DNA of 11,029 nucleotides, taken from the NCBI GenBank assembly GCA_964431035.1, contig CAYSIF010000050.1, positions 1 through 11,029 on the forward strand, read 5' to 3'. Of the stretch, positions 1 through 6,054 are shown in pieces (the stretch's first letter is position 1; the number at the start of each line of letters is the position of its first letter). A program made the translations under genes and the position numbers. The stretch is from Methanobrevibacter_A sp964431035. Lineage in GTDB: Archaea; Methanobacteriota; Methanobacteria; Methanobacteriales; Methanobacteriaceae. The notes beneath the pieces were generated by a model, which worked only from the letters and a program-made list of their open reading frames with translations, was not told the DNA's origin and did not search any database.

Positions 1-926
1 TATGCGATGGTGAAGATGTATTCATTGCAGGAATAATGGAACACATTGAAGAAGCAGGAGTTCACTCTGGAGACTCTGCATGTGTTATCCCTCCACAAAC
101 AATACCTGAACATTTAATAGATGTTGTAAGAGAAAATACTATTAAATTAGCATTAGAACTCGATGTTGTAGGATTAATGAATATACAATATGCAGTAAAA
201 CCTGATGAAGAAATGGTTTACATTATTGAAGCTAATCCAAGAGCAAGTAGAACAGTTCCATTTGTAAGTAAAGCAATCGGAGTTCCTTTAGCTAAAATTG
301 CAACAAACTTAATGACTGGTTCAAAACTAAAAGACTTCGGACTAACAAAAGAAATCAAAATTAAACATGTTGCAGTTAAAGAATCTGTTTTCCCATTTAT
401 TAAATTACCAGAATCTGATACAGTCTTAGGTCCTGAAATGAAATCAACAGGAGAAAGTATAGGAATAGATGAAAACTTTGGATTAGCATATTATAAAACA
501 GAACTAGCAGCAGGTATGGATTTACCTAAAGAAGGTAAAATATTTATAAGTGTTAAAGAACAAGATAAAAAGAAAATACAATTATTAGCTGAAAAAGCAC
601 ATAATCTTGGATTTAAACTAATAGCAACTTCTGGTACTGCAGATAGTGTTGATGATGTTCCTATAGAAAAAATTAAAAAAGTATCACAAGGTTCTCCTAA
701 TATAAGAGAAGCTATAATTGACGGTGAAATAGATTTAATTATAAATACTTCTGCAGGAAAACAAGCTTCTGTAGATGGTTATATTATCAGACGTTTAGCA
801 ATTGAATTAGGAATACCTTATGTAACCACACTTTCAGGGGCAAGAGCGGTATTAAAAGCTATAGAAGCAGTTAAAAATAATGAAATATTTGTTAAATCAT
901 TAAATGATTATATTGATGAAATATAA
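1..926 (+). CDS. carB: Carbamoyl-phosphate synthase large subunit, C-terminal part (5' end outside window)
   Basis: The large chain of carbamoyl-phosphate synthase makes carbamoyl phosphate from ammonia (passed from the CarA glutaminase), bicarbonate and two ATP, for pyrimidine and arginine synthesis in the cytoplasm. The reading frame is already open at position 3 (residues CDGEDVFIAGIMEHIEEAG), so the ATG at 36 is internal and the gene continues upstream of the window. About 308 residues are visible, against roughly 1,070 for a full chain. They hold the end of the second ATP-grasp domain, including the segments GVHSGDSACVIPP, EANPRASRTVPFVSKA and LGPEMKSTGE, which closely match the bacterial enzyme as I remember it. 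From about 535 onward follows the MGS-like allosteric domain (GKIFISVKEQDK, LIATSGTADSV, IINTSAG, RRLAIELGIPYVTTL). The stop TAA at 924-926 is followed at once by an oligo-T tract. Some methanogens carry carB as two genes; whether that applies here cannot be seen. Confidence 0.96.
   Translation, partial: CDGEDVFIAGIMEHIEEAGVHSGDSACVIPPQTIPEHLIDVVRENTIKLALELDVVGLMNIQYAVKPDEEMVYIIEANPRASRTVPFVSKAIGVPLAKIATNLMTGSKLKDFGLTKEIKIKHVAVKESVFPFIKLPESDTVLGPEMKSTGESIGIDENFGLAYYKTELAAGMDLPKEGKIFISVKEQDKKKIQLLAEKAHNLGFKLIATSGTADSVDDVPIEKIKKVSQGSPNIREAIIDGEIDLIINTSAGKQASVDGYIIRRLAIELGIPYVTTLSGARAVLKAIEAVKNNEIFVKSLNDYIDEI
914..926 (+). promoter_or_regulatory. Candidate TATA box for the amidohydrolase gene, inside the carB 3' end
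   Basis: The sequence ATGAAATATAATC is centred near 921, about 27-30 nt before the ATG at 951. That is the usual archaeal distance from TATA box to transcription start, so it would place the transcript start almost at the ATG. The region is AT-rich overall, so chance matches are easy. Confidence 0.3.
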
Positions 927-934
927 TCATAAAA

Positions 935-950
935 TTTTTTTTCTTTTTTT
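935..950 (+). terminator. Oligo-T tract after carB
   Basis: T8-C-T7 begins nine bases after the carB stop, with no strong hairpin before it. Intrinsic termination at a bare U-tract is usual in archaea. The tract runs directly into the ATG of the next gene at 951. Confidence 0.6.
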
Positions 951-2144
951 ATGATAAGTATTATTAATGGAACAATACTAAAAGGTTTAGACTTAAAACC
1001 ATCAAAAGAAAACATACTAATAGATAATGGGGAAATTATTGAAATTTCACCGGATGTTTGTGAAGGGGAAATAATTAATGCAGAAGATTGTATTGTTTCA
1101 CCTACTTTTTTAAATGCACATACACATATTGGAGACTCAATAATAAAAGATGGGGGTGATGGTTTATCTTTTAGTGAAATTGTTAAACCTCCTAATGGTA
1201 TTAAACATAAAGCATTGGAAAATAGTAGTGATGAGGACATTATCAATGCTATGAAGGAATCAATGCAATTAATGTTAGATAGTGGAACTACTCATTTTAT
1301 TGATTATCGTGAGGGTGGAGTTAAAGGTGTTAAACTCTTGCGAAAAGCAGCAAAGGATATTCCTATTTCTCCAGTAATTTTAGGTAGGGATGATAGTTTT
1401 TATGGTGAAGATCCTGACTTGCATAAAGTTAAGGTTAGTGTTCGTAAGTTGTTAAAGTGTGCTGATGGTATTGCTCCTAGTGGTTTTGGTGAGGTTAAAC
1501 CTGAAGTTGCTGAAATAATTGTTAAGGAATGTAGGGATAAATCTAAAATATCTTCTATACATGTTGCAGAGAGTATTAATGCTCAAAATAAAACTATGGA
1601 TAAATATGGTTCTAGTGAAATTGAGTTGGGTGTTAATTTTGATTTTGATCAGTTAGTTCATCTTACAAATCCTATTGGTGGTGATGTGGATTGTGTTGGT
1701 GGTGGTGATGGTGTTATTACTTTTTGTCCTAGGGCTAATGCTAGTTTGTCGGTGGGTATTCCTCCGATTTATGATTTTTTAAATATTGGTAAAAAACCAT
1801 TATTGGGAAGTGACAATTTAATGATAAATTCACCAAATATTTTAAGAGATTTAGAATTCACACTTAAAATACTAAGAGCAAGATTTAAAAATTACATACC
1901 TCCAGAAGAAATACTAAAATTCGCAACAACAAATATATGTCACAAATCCAATAAACAAATTTTAAACAAAATAATCCAAAAAACACCAATACAAGAAAAC
2001 AAAAAAGCACAAATAATGATAACAAAAAAACTCTCAAAAAACAATCACCTAAGCATAATCAACAGAACAGAAACAAAAAACATAAAATATATATTAAATG
2101 AAAACTTTAATATTCCACAACAAAAAATCATAGGAGAAACATAA
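951..2144 (+). CDS. Amidohydrolase-superfamily metal-dependent hydrolase (deaminase-like)
   Basis: This 397-residue protein has the layout of the ATZ/TRZ, guanine and S-adenosylhomocysteine deaminase branch of the amidohydrolases: a short beta-sandwich start (MISIINGTIL, IDNGEIIEI), then a metal-dependent TIM barrel. Visible ligand candidates are H57 and H59 (NAHTH), H204 with E207 (HVAES, the HxxE form of the deaminase branch), H237 (VHLTNP) and D288 (LGSDN). Hydrolytic deamination or amide hydrolysis of a small N-heterocycle is therefore likely; the substrate cannot be read from sequence. The start at 951 fits the usual family N-terminus, yet it has no Shine-Dalgarno site and abuts an oligo-T tract, so the mRNA may be leaderless. 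The uspA-like gene begins 4 nt after the stop. Codon use is odd: up to about 1790 wobble bases are mostly T or G (GGT, GTT, AAG, TTG, GAG), and after that mostly A or C (ACA, ATA, AAC, CTA). Confidence 0.85.
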   Translation: MISIINGTILKGLDLKPSKENILIDNGEIIEISPDVCEGEIINAEDCIVSPTFLNAHTHIGDSIIKDGGDGLSFSEIVKPPNGIKHKALENSSDEDIINAMKESMQLMLDSGTTHFIDYREGGVKGVKLLRKAAKDIPISPVILGRDDSFYGEDPDLHKVKVSVRKLLKCADGIAPSGFGEVKPEVAEIIVKECRDKSKISSIHVAESINAQNKTMDKYGSSEIELGVNFDFDQLVHLTNPIGGDVDCVGGGDGVITFCPRANASLSVGIPPIYDFLNIGKKPLLGSDNLMINSPNILRDLEFTLKILRARFKNYIPPEEILKFATTNICHKSNKQILNKIIQKTPIQENKKAQIMITKKLSKNNHLSIINRTETKNIKYILNENFNIPQQKIIGET

Positions 2145-2148
2145 CACA

Positions 2149-2580
2149 ATGCCAGAAAACATATACAAAAAAATATTACTACCATTAGACGGATCAGCAT
2201 ACTCAGAAAAAGCAGTAGACGATGCAATATTCATAGCAAAAGCATCAAATGCAGAAATAATGCTACTAACAGTAGTAGAAAACTCATTCCTAATAGGATT
2301 ACCAGCAGACAACACCACACGAGAAATAAACGAACTACTAGAAAATGAAGCACAAAAAAACATAGACAAAATAAAAGAAAAACTAGGCGGAATACCAATA
2401 AAAACAATAATAGAAGAAGGATCCCCTGCAGAAGCAATACTAAAAACAATAAAAAAAGAAAACATAGACTTAGTAATAATGGGAAGCTCAGGAAAAAAAG
2501 GATTCGAAAAATTCATAATTGGAAGTGTTACAGACAAAGTAGTTAACTCTGCAAGATGCAAAATACTAATAATACACTAA
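2149..2580 (+). CDS. Universal stress protein, UspA family (ATP-binding type)
   Basis: This single-domain Usp of 143 residues has the normal family length. It opens with KKILLPLDGSAYSEKAVDDA (D14, first beta strand and helix) and ends with the nucleotide-binding motif G-2x-G-9x-G-S: G112 and G115 in MGSSGKKG, then G125-S126. The intact motif points to the ATP-binding, MJ0577-like class rather than the non-binding UspA class. Such proteins are small cytoplasmic dimers that sense or switch on adenine nucleotides; the partner is unknown. The ATG lies 4 nt after the amidohydrolase stop, and its Shine-Dalgarno site AGGAG (2132-2136) lies inside the end of that gene, so the two are very probably co-transcribed. 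Whether they share a pathway is not shown. The nearest clear oligo-T tract after the gene is at 2763-2770. Confidence 0.93.
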   Translation: MPENIYKKILLPLDGSAYSEKAVDDAIFIAKASNAEIMLLTVVENSFLIGLPADNTTREINELLENEAQKNIDKIKEKLGGIPIKTIIEEGSPAEAILKTIKKENIDLVIMGSSGKKGFEKFIIGSVTDKVVNSARCKILIIH

Positions 2581-2762
2581 AAAAAAATAAAACCATTAAA
2601 CACAAAAAGAATTATCATACTACCTAAAAAAAACTATTTAACTATAAAACTAAAAATAAATAAAAAAATTTCTTAGTTATTTATGCTTACAATAATAATA
2701 GTTAAATAAATGAATAAACATATCTAACTATTAATAGTAACTTTAAAAAGTTCGAAATTAAA

Positions 2763-2770
2763 TTTTTTTT
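2763..2770 (+). terminator. T8 tract in the usp-CBS spacer
   Basis: Eight consecutive T residues form the only long T-run on this strand between the usp stop (2580) and the next gene. The tract is 180 nt past the stop, so either the usp transcript has a long 3' end or termination uses weaker sites closer by. Confidence 0.3.
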
Positions 2771-2841
2771 ATTACAAATAATTTCAAAAAATTAAATAAA
2801 AAAAACTCATTATTATTAATTAAAAAATTTATTAAAAAAAT

Positions 2842-2847
2842 GGTGAT
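2842..2847 (+). promoter_or_regulatory. Shine-Dalgarno site GGTGAT of the CBS gene
   Basis: GGTGAT matches the archaeal anti-SD core and stands 5 nt before the ATG at 2853. It confirms that start. Confidence 0.7.
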
Positions 2848-2852
2848 AATTT

Positions 2853-3692
2853 ATGTTAGTAAAAGATGTAATGTCAAAAGACGTTGTGTCTGTAAGCGTT
2901 CCAGGATCACGTGACAAAGCACTGGAAGCAATAGTAAAAGGAGGAGTATCATTACTCCCAGTAATTAAAGAAGGAACAAAAAAACTAGTTGGAATATTAA
3001 CACGATCCGACTTAATAACAAACCCAGACGAAGAACAAATAGCAATGCTAATGTCAAGAGACCTAGTAACAGTCGAACTAAACGACTCACTCGAAGACGT
3101 AGCTGAAAAAATGGTAAACAACAATGTCAGAAGAATACCAGTAGTTGACGGAGAAGACCTAGTAGGAATAATCACAGCATTCGACATGGTATCAGCAGCA
3201 ATATCAGAAATGGATATCAAAGACCCAGTAGAAAAATACATGATAACAACCGTACCAACAGCATGGGACCAAACACCATTAAACGTAGCATTCGAAATAA
3301 TGTCCCACTTTGGATTAAAATCCCTCATAGGGCTAGATAAAAACGGTGAACTAAGCGGAATACTAACAGAAACAGACTTCATATCAGAAAGCGAAGTCAT
3401 AAGTGAAAGAACAGAACATAGCTCATCAGTAGGAACCGAAGGAGACAAATGGTCCTGGGACAGCACAAGCGTATTATACATAGAAAAAAACAAACTAAAA
3501 TTCACAGACAAAGTACTTCACGAAGTATCATCTAAAAAAATAACAACAGCAAACACAAAAACCAAAGTATCAACATGTGCTGAAAGAATGAAATCACTAA
3601 ACGTTGAACAATTACCAGTACTAGGAATCAACGGAGAACTAGTTGGACTAGTAAGAGCTAGTGACCTAATAAAAGCACTAAACAAAAACTAA
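2853..3692 (+). CDS. Protein of four CBS domains
   Basis: This 279-residue protein consists almost wholly of CBS repeats, which pair into Bateman modules that bind adenosyl ligands such as AMP, ATP or S-adenosylmethionine. By eye the repeats are at about 1-56 (VKDVMSKDVVSV, LVGILTRSDL), 66-114 (LMSRDLVTV, RRIPVVDGEDLVGIITAFD), 127-177 (EKYMITTVPTAW, LSGILTETDF) and 224-276 (EVSSKKITTANT, QLPVLGINGELVGLVRASDL). A linker of about 45 residues (178-223), including the tryptophan-bearing stretch EGDKWSWDST, separates repeats three and four. There is no catalytic, DNA-binding or membrane domain, so it is probably a soluble nucleotide sensor acting on a partner encoded elsewhere. It appears to be a single-gene transcript, with its own spacer upstream and an oligo-T terminator downstream. 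Stand-alone CBS proteins of this type are common in methanogens. Confidence 0.93.
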   Translation: MLVKDVMSKDVVSVSVPGSRDKALEAIVKGGVSLLPVIKEGTKKLVGILTRSDLITNPDEEQIAMLMSRDLVTVELNDSLEDVAEKMVNNNVRRIPVVDGEDLVGIITAFDMVSAAISEMDIKDPVEKYMITTVPTAWDQTPLNVAFEIMSHFGLKSLIGLDKNGELSGILTETDFISESEVISERTEHSSSVGTEGDKWSWDSTSVLYIEKNKLKFTDKVLHEVSSKKITTANTKTKVSTCAERMKSLNVEQLPVLGINGELVGLVRASDLIKALNKN

Positions 3693-3729
3693 ACACAAAA
3701 GAAAAATTTTAATAATAACATAATCACCA

Positions 3730-3746
3730 TTTTTTCTCTTTTTTTT
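3730..3746 (+). terminator. Oligo-T terminator after the CBS gene
   Basis: T6-CTC-T8 lies 38 nt after the stop codon at 3692, without a clear hairpin. It is the strongest T-tract in this spacer and fits archaeal intrinsic termination. Confidence 0.6.
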
Positions 3747-3749
3747 CAC

Positions 3750-3761
3750 CAAATATAAATT
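3750..3761 (+). promoter_or_regulatory. Candidate TATA box for the 3822 gene
   Basis: CAAATATAAATT follows the previous terminator. With the usual 25-27 nt spacing, transcription would begin near 3782 and leave a leader of about 40 nt carrying the GGAG site. Confidence 0.35.
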
Positions 3762-3821
3762 CACCACAAATTTAACAATATAATAATAAGCAAAAGAAAA
3801 TTTTAATATGTGGAGAAATCA

Positions 3822-4298
3822 ATGGCCCAATCAAATATCCTATTAATAAAAGAAACCCCAACAACAATAGATATAAGAGCAAGAGTTGGAGAAATATATA
3901 AAGAAAACAATATACAACTAAGTGTAATGTTAGGATATTATTGGGAAAACGATTTACCAGTCGTAGAAAACCTTTTAGAATTATTTGAAACAGTAATAAA
4001 AAGAACAATAAATGAAGTTCTACCTCATGAAAACCTACTAATCAGATATGAATTACTAACAGATGACACAATAGAAAAAGCAACACAATTCGAAATAGTT
4101 CTAAAAGAAGTTAAAGCAGACCAAACAAATTTTGAAATAGATGGTAAAATAATCTCATTAAAAGGAATAAACCAAGAAACAAATAAAAAAGGAATTATAG
4201 ACTCACATCTTAAATACCAAGAAACAATAAAAAAAGAAATTAAAACAGAAAAGAAAATATCCTTTAAAGAATTTGCAAGACAACAAAACCAAAAATAA
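3822..4298 (+). CDS. Hypothetical protein, 158 residues, probably archaeal
   Basis: I do not recognise this family. The frame can open at a GTG (3810), but GGAG at 3812-3815 stands six bases before the ATG at 3822, so the protein most likely begins MAQSNILLIKETPTTIDIRA. It is a soluble protein with no signal peptide, no membrane segment and no cysteine. The first half looks like mixed alpha/beta, with a hydrophobic-acidic helix (DLPVVENLLELFETVIKRTINEVLP) followed by strand-like stretches (NLLIRYELLT, ATQFEIVLKEV, NFEIDGKIISLKGI). The tail (about 110-158) is rich in lysine, glutamate and glutamine and is probably helical or disordered. The base composition resembles that of the neighbouring plus-strand genes, so nothing suggests recent transfer. 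It has its own likely promoter and terminator and converges on the larE-like gene with only 14 nt between the stop codons. Confidence 0.75.
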   Translation: MAQSNILLIKETPTTIDIRARVGEIYKENNIQLSVMLGYYWENDLPVVENLLELFETVIKRTINEVLPHENLLIRYELLTDDTIEKATQFEIVLKEVKADQTNFEIDGKIISLKGINQETNKKGIIDSHLKYQETIKKEIKTEKKISFKEFARQQNQK

Positions 4299-4306
4299 AC
4301 ATCTTA

Positions 4307-4314
4307 TTTTTTTT
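4307..4314 (+). terminator. T8 tract between convergent genes
   Basis: Eight T residues start 9 nt after the stop of the 3822 gene and overlap the stop codon of the convergent larE-like gene (4313-4315). It is a likely terminator for the plus-strand transcript. Confidence 0.5.
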
Positions 4315-5365
4315 ATAAATTCCTTCTAATCAAAGGCAATAATTTAATAAAACTTAATTTAGCATCTTCTACATCATTAGCTTGCCTTATAACAATCTTA
4401 CCATTTCCAAAAATACTAATTTTCTTAGTATCATAATTTAACATAGCAACATCAATCTTATCAGAGTACTTAACATTACCTATAGACTCTAATTCTTTAC
4501 AAGTATCTTTAAGATTAATTGTATATGGTAGTTGATTTTCAACCATAACTTTTCCTTCAACATCTTTACATGGTTTATAAACAACTAAATCTTTTTCAAC
4601 TTTTTCTGAGTCAATATTTAAAAGTATTTTTTTAAAATTAACAGCTTTTAATTCATTAATTATTAAATTCAACTTATTTTCATTAAGTATTGGTTTTAAA
4701 TCAACAATTTCAATCTCTGCCACATCGTTATTTCTATCACGCACTCTAACTAAATCACTTTGACTAATATTCTTAATAATGCTCTCACAATACTTAACTC
4801 GATTAATATTTTTTAAACTTAAAGGAGTATTAGTAGCTATTCTTGTAGCTAAACAAGTAGTTGACTTATTATACTCAATATTATTCTCATTTAAATATTC
4901 TAAAACATCCTTATTCTCAATTCCAGCATCTACTAAGGGACTACTAATATTTTTTTCAAACTTAACTAATAATCCTGGCCGATCTTCTAAAAAATCACTA
5001 ATATTATTCCCATCAATAATCAAATCAGCATTATTGCTCTCACCAATTTCCTTAATAATGGAGTACATTGAAGATCTACAAATATAACAACGTTTATCAG
5101 TATTGGATTTAAAACCATCTAATTTTAACATATCTGTTTTAATAATTTCATGTTCTATACCAATATTGTTAGCAATGGTTTCAGAATTCCTAATAAAATC
5201 ATTAGGCATTAATCCATTGTCAATAGTTATAGCTAATGAATTTGTAGAATATTTAACACATAAACTAGCTAATAATGTACTGTCTGATCCTCCAGAAAAT
5301 GCAAGTACAACATTTTTATCTCTAATTATATTGATAACTTTGTTAATTTTATCTTCAAGTTTCAT
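4313..5365 (-). CDS. LarE-like ATP-dependent sulfurtransferase (PP-loop) with extra C-terminal domain
   Basis: This 350-residue N-type ATP pyrophosphatase resembles LarE, which activates a carboxylate by adenylylation and then transfers sulfur. The PP-loop SGGSDST is at 24-30. Three cysteines sit where LarE-type proteins have them: C93 and C96 (KRCYICR) and C171 (TTCLATRI, the position of the sacrificial or cluster-bound cysteine). Some LarE homologues are known to hold an Fe-S cluster on three such cysteines, and this protein could do so. LarE proteins are usually about 270-280 residues; here an extra 75-80 residues follow (about 270-350), with a strand-rich stretch ISIFGNGKIVIRQANDVEDA whose fold I can only guess. 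It starts 25 nt after tfuA, with GGATGAT (5380-5374) as ribosome site, and is the last gene of the ycaO-tfuA operon. No larB or larC is present, so a role as sulfur donor for protein thioamidation is a reasonable inference. Another sulfur-transfer role is possible. Confidence 0.85.
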   Translation of the reverse strand: MKLEDKINKVINIIRDKNVVLAFSGGSDSTLLASLCVKYSTNSLAITIDNGLMPNDFIRNSETIANNIGIEHEIIKTDMLKLDGFKSNTDKRCYICRSSMYSIIKEIGESNNADLIIDGNNISDFLEDRPGLLVKFEKNISSPLVDAGIENKDVLEYLNENNIEYNKSTTCLATRIATNTPLSLKNINRVKYCESIIKNISQSDLVRVRDRNNDVAEIEIVDLKPILNENKLNLIINELKAVNFKKILLNIDSEKVEKDLVVYKPCKDVEGKVMVENQLPYTINLKDTCKELESIGNVKYSDKIDVAMLNYDTKKISIFGNGKIVIRQANDVEDAKLSFIKLLPLIRRNL

Positions 5366-5390
5366 AATAAAATATCATCCATCATTTTTT

Positions 5391-6035
5391 TTATTCTTCG
5401 TCAATCTTTTTTATATATTCTAAAACTTCTATTGCATCAAGAGTCTTAATATCTGGGGTTATACTTATAAAATCTGCTAATTTTTGTATTGTGTCTTTAT
5501 CTAGTTCTGCTTTTTTAAATATGGTATAATAGGTTCTTTTTGGATAATAAATACTTTTAGCACATTTTATAATATGTTCTTTTAAGTCGGGGGTTATAAT
5601 ATTCTCATTTACTGCTAATTCTAATTTATAATCAATATTAACTAAAGCTTCAGAGAGTAGTGTTCCAGTTTCTGCTTCAAATGATACTGCCACATCATCA
5701 TCAGAGGTTATAAGTCCGTCACGGTAGTGTTGATAAACATATCCAACACCAATCATTCCAAGACTATCTAATTCTGATGCTCTAAGTGCTCCCATGCTGC
5801 TTCCTCCAACTACAGTAACTCCTTCATCTAATGCTTTCATAATTTCTTTATGGCTTACTGCAGGGTGTTGGTGAAAAACACCATCAATAATTCCAATAAT
5901 TTGTGGTTTGTCTTGTAATGCTTTTAATATGTCTCCTCTTTTAACAGGTGGACGATAATCGGCATCGATTATTTTTTTAGCATTTTCAATGCTTTCTGAT
6001 AAGCCGGTAAATATTATTATTTTATTATTTGACAT
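5391..6035 (-). CDS. tfuA: TfuA family protein, YcaO partner for McrA thioglycine formation
   Basis: TfuA works with YcaO in ATP-dependent backbone thioamidation; in methanogens the pair makes the thioglycine near the active site of McrA. Family features seen are an N-terminal IIIFTGLS segment, DADYRPPVKRGD (24-35), IIGIIDGVFHQHPAVSHKEI (46-65) and the glycine/serine-rich GGSSMGALRASEL (77-89), followed by YVYQHYRDGLITSDDDVAV. The frame extends back to an ATG at 6089 inside ycaO. The ATG at 6033-6035 gives MSNNKIIIFTG, puts the first beta strand at the N-terminus as expected, and leaves 19 nt after the ycaO stop, so I prefer it (214 residues). No strong Shine-Dalgarno site precedes it; translation may depend on reading of ycaO. 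TfuA is adjacent to and downstream of ycaO, and the larE-like gene follows after 25 nt. Confidence 0.92.
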   Translation of the reverse strand: MSNNKIIIFTGLSESIENAKKIIDADYRPPVKRGDILKALQDKPQIIGIIDGVFHQHPAVSHKEIMKALDEGVTVVGGSSMGALRASELDSLGMIGVGYVYQHYRDGLITSDDDVAVSFEAETGTLLSEALVNIDYKLELAVNENIITPDLKEHIIKCAKSIYYPKRTYYTIFKKAELDKDTIQKLADFISITPDIKTLDAIEVLEYIKKIDEE

Positions 6036-6054
6036 GGTATATTTTTCTTTTTTT

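Larger units (their letters stand above)
2581..2852. other. AT-rich intergenic region with dyad symmetries
   Basis: No open frame of note lies in these 272 nt. They contain an 11-nt perfect inverted repeat (TATTTAACTAT at 2635-2645, ATAGTTAAATA at 2698-2708), a 12-nt perfect palindrome (ACTATTAATAGT at 2727-2738) and an oligo-T tract at 2763-2770. The promoter of the CBS-domain gene must lie here, but no single TATA box stands out. Confidence 0.5.

Noticed and set aside
1..926. carB as a complete short gene starting at ATG 36
   Set aside because: The frame is open to the window edge and the residues before position 36 continue the conserved CarB sequence, so the ATG is internal.
908..1246. 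A 112-codon minus-strand open frame across the carB end and the amidohydrolase start
   Set aside because: It lies opposite two well-supported genes, its product is low-complexity and matches no family, and it has no ribosome site. It arises from the AT-rich composition.
1790..1810. Replication origin or terminus suggested by the skew switch in the amidohydrolase gene
   Set aside because: The switch is inside a gene, no origin-binding repeats or Cdc6/Orc1 gene are near, and a local codon-usage change explains it as well.
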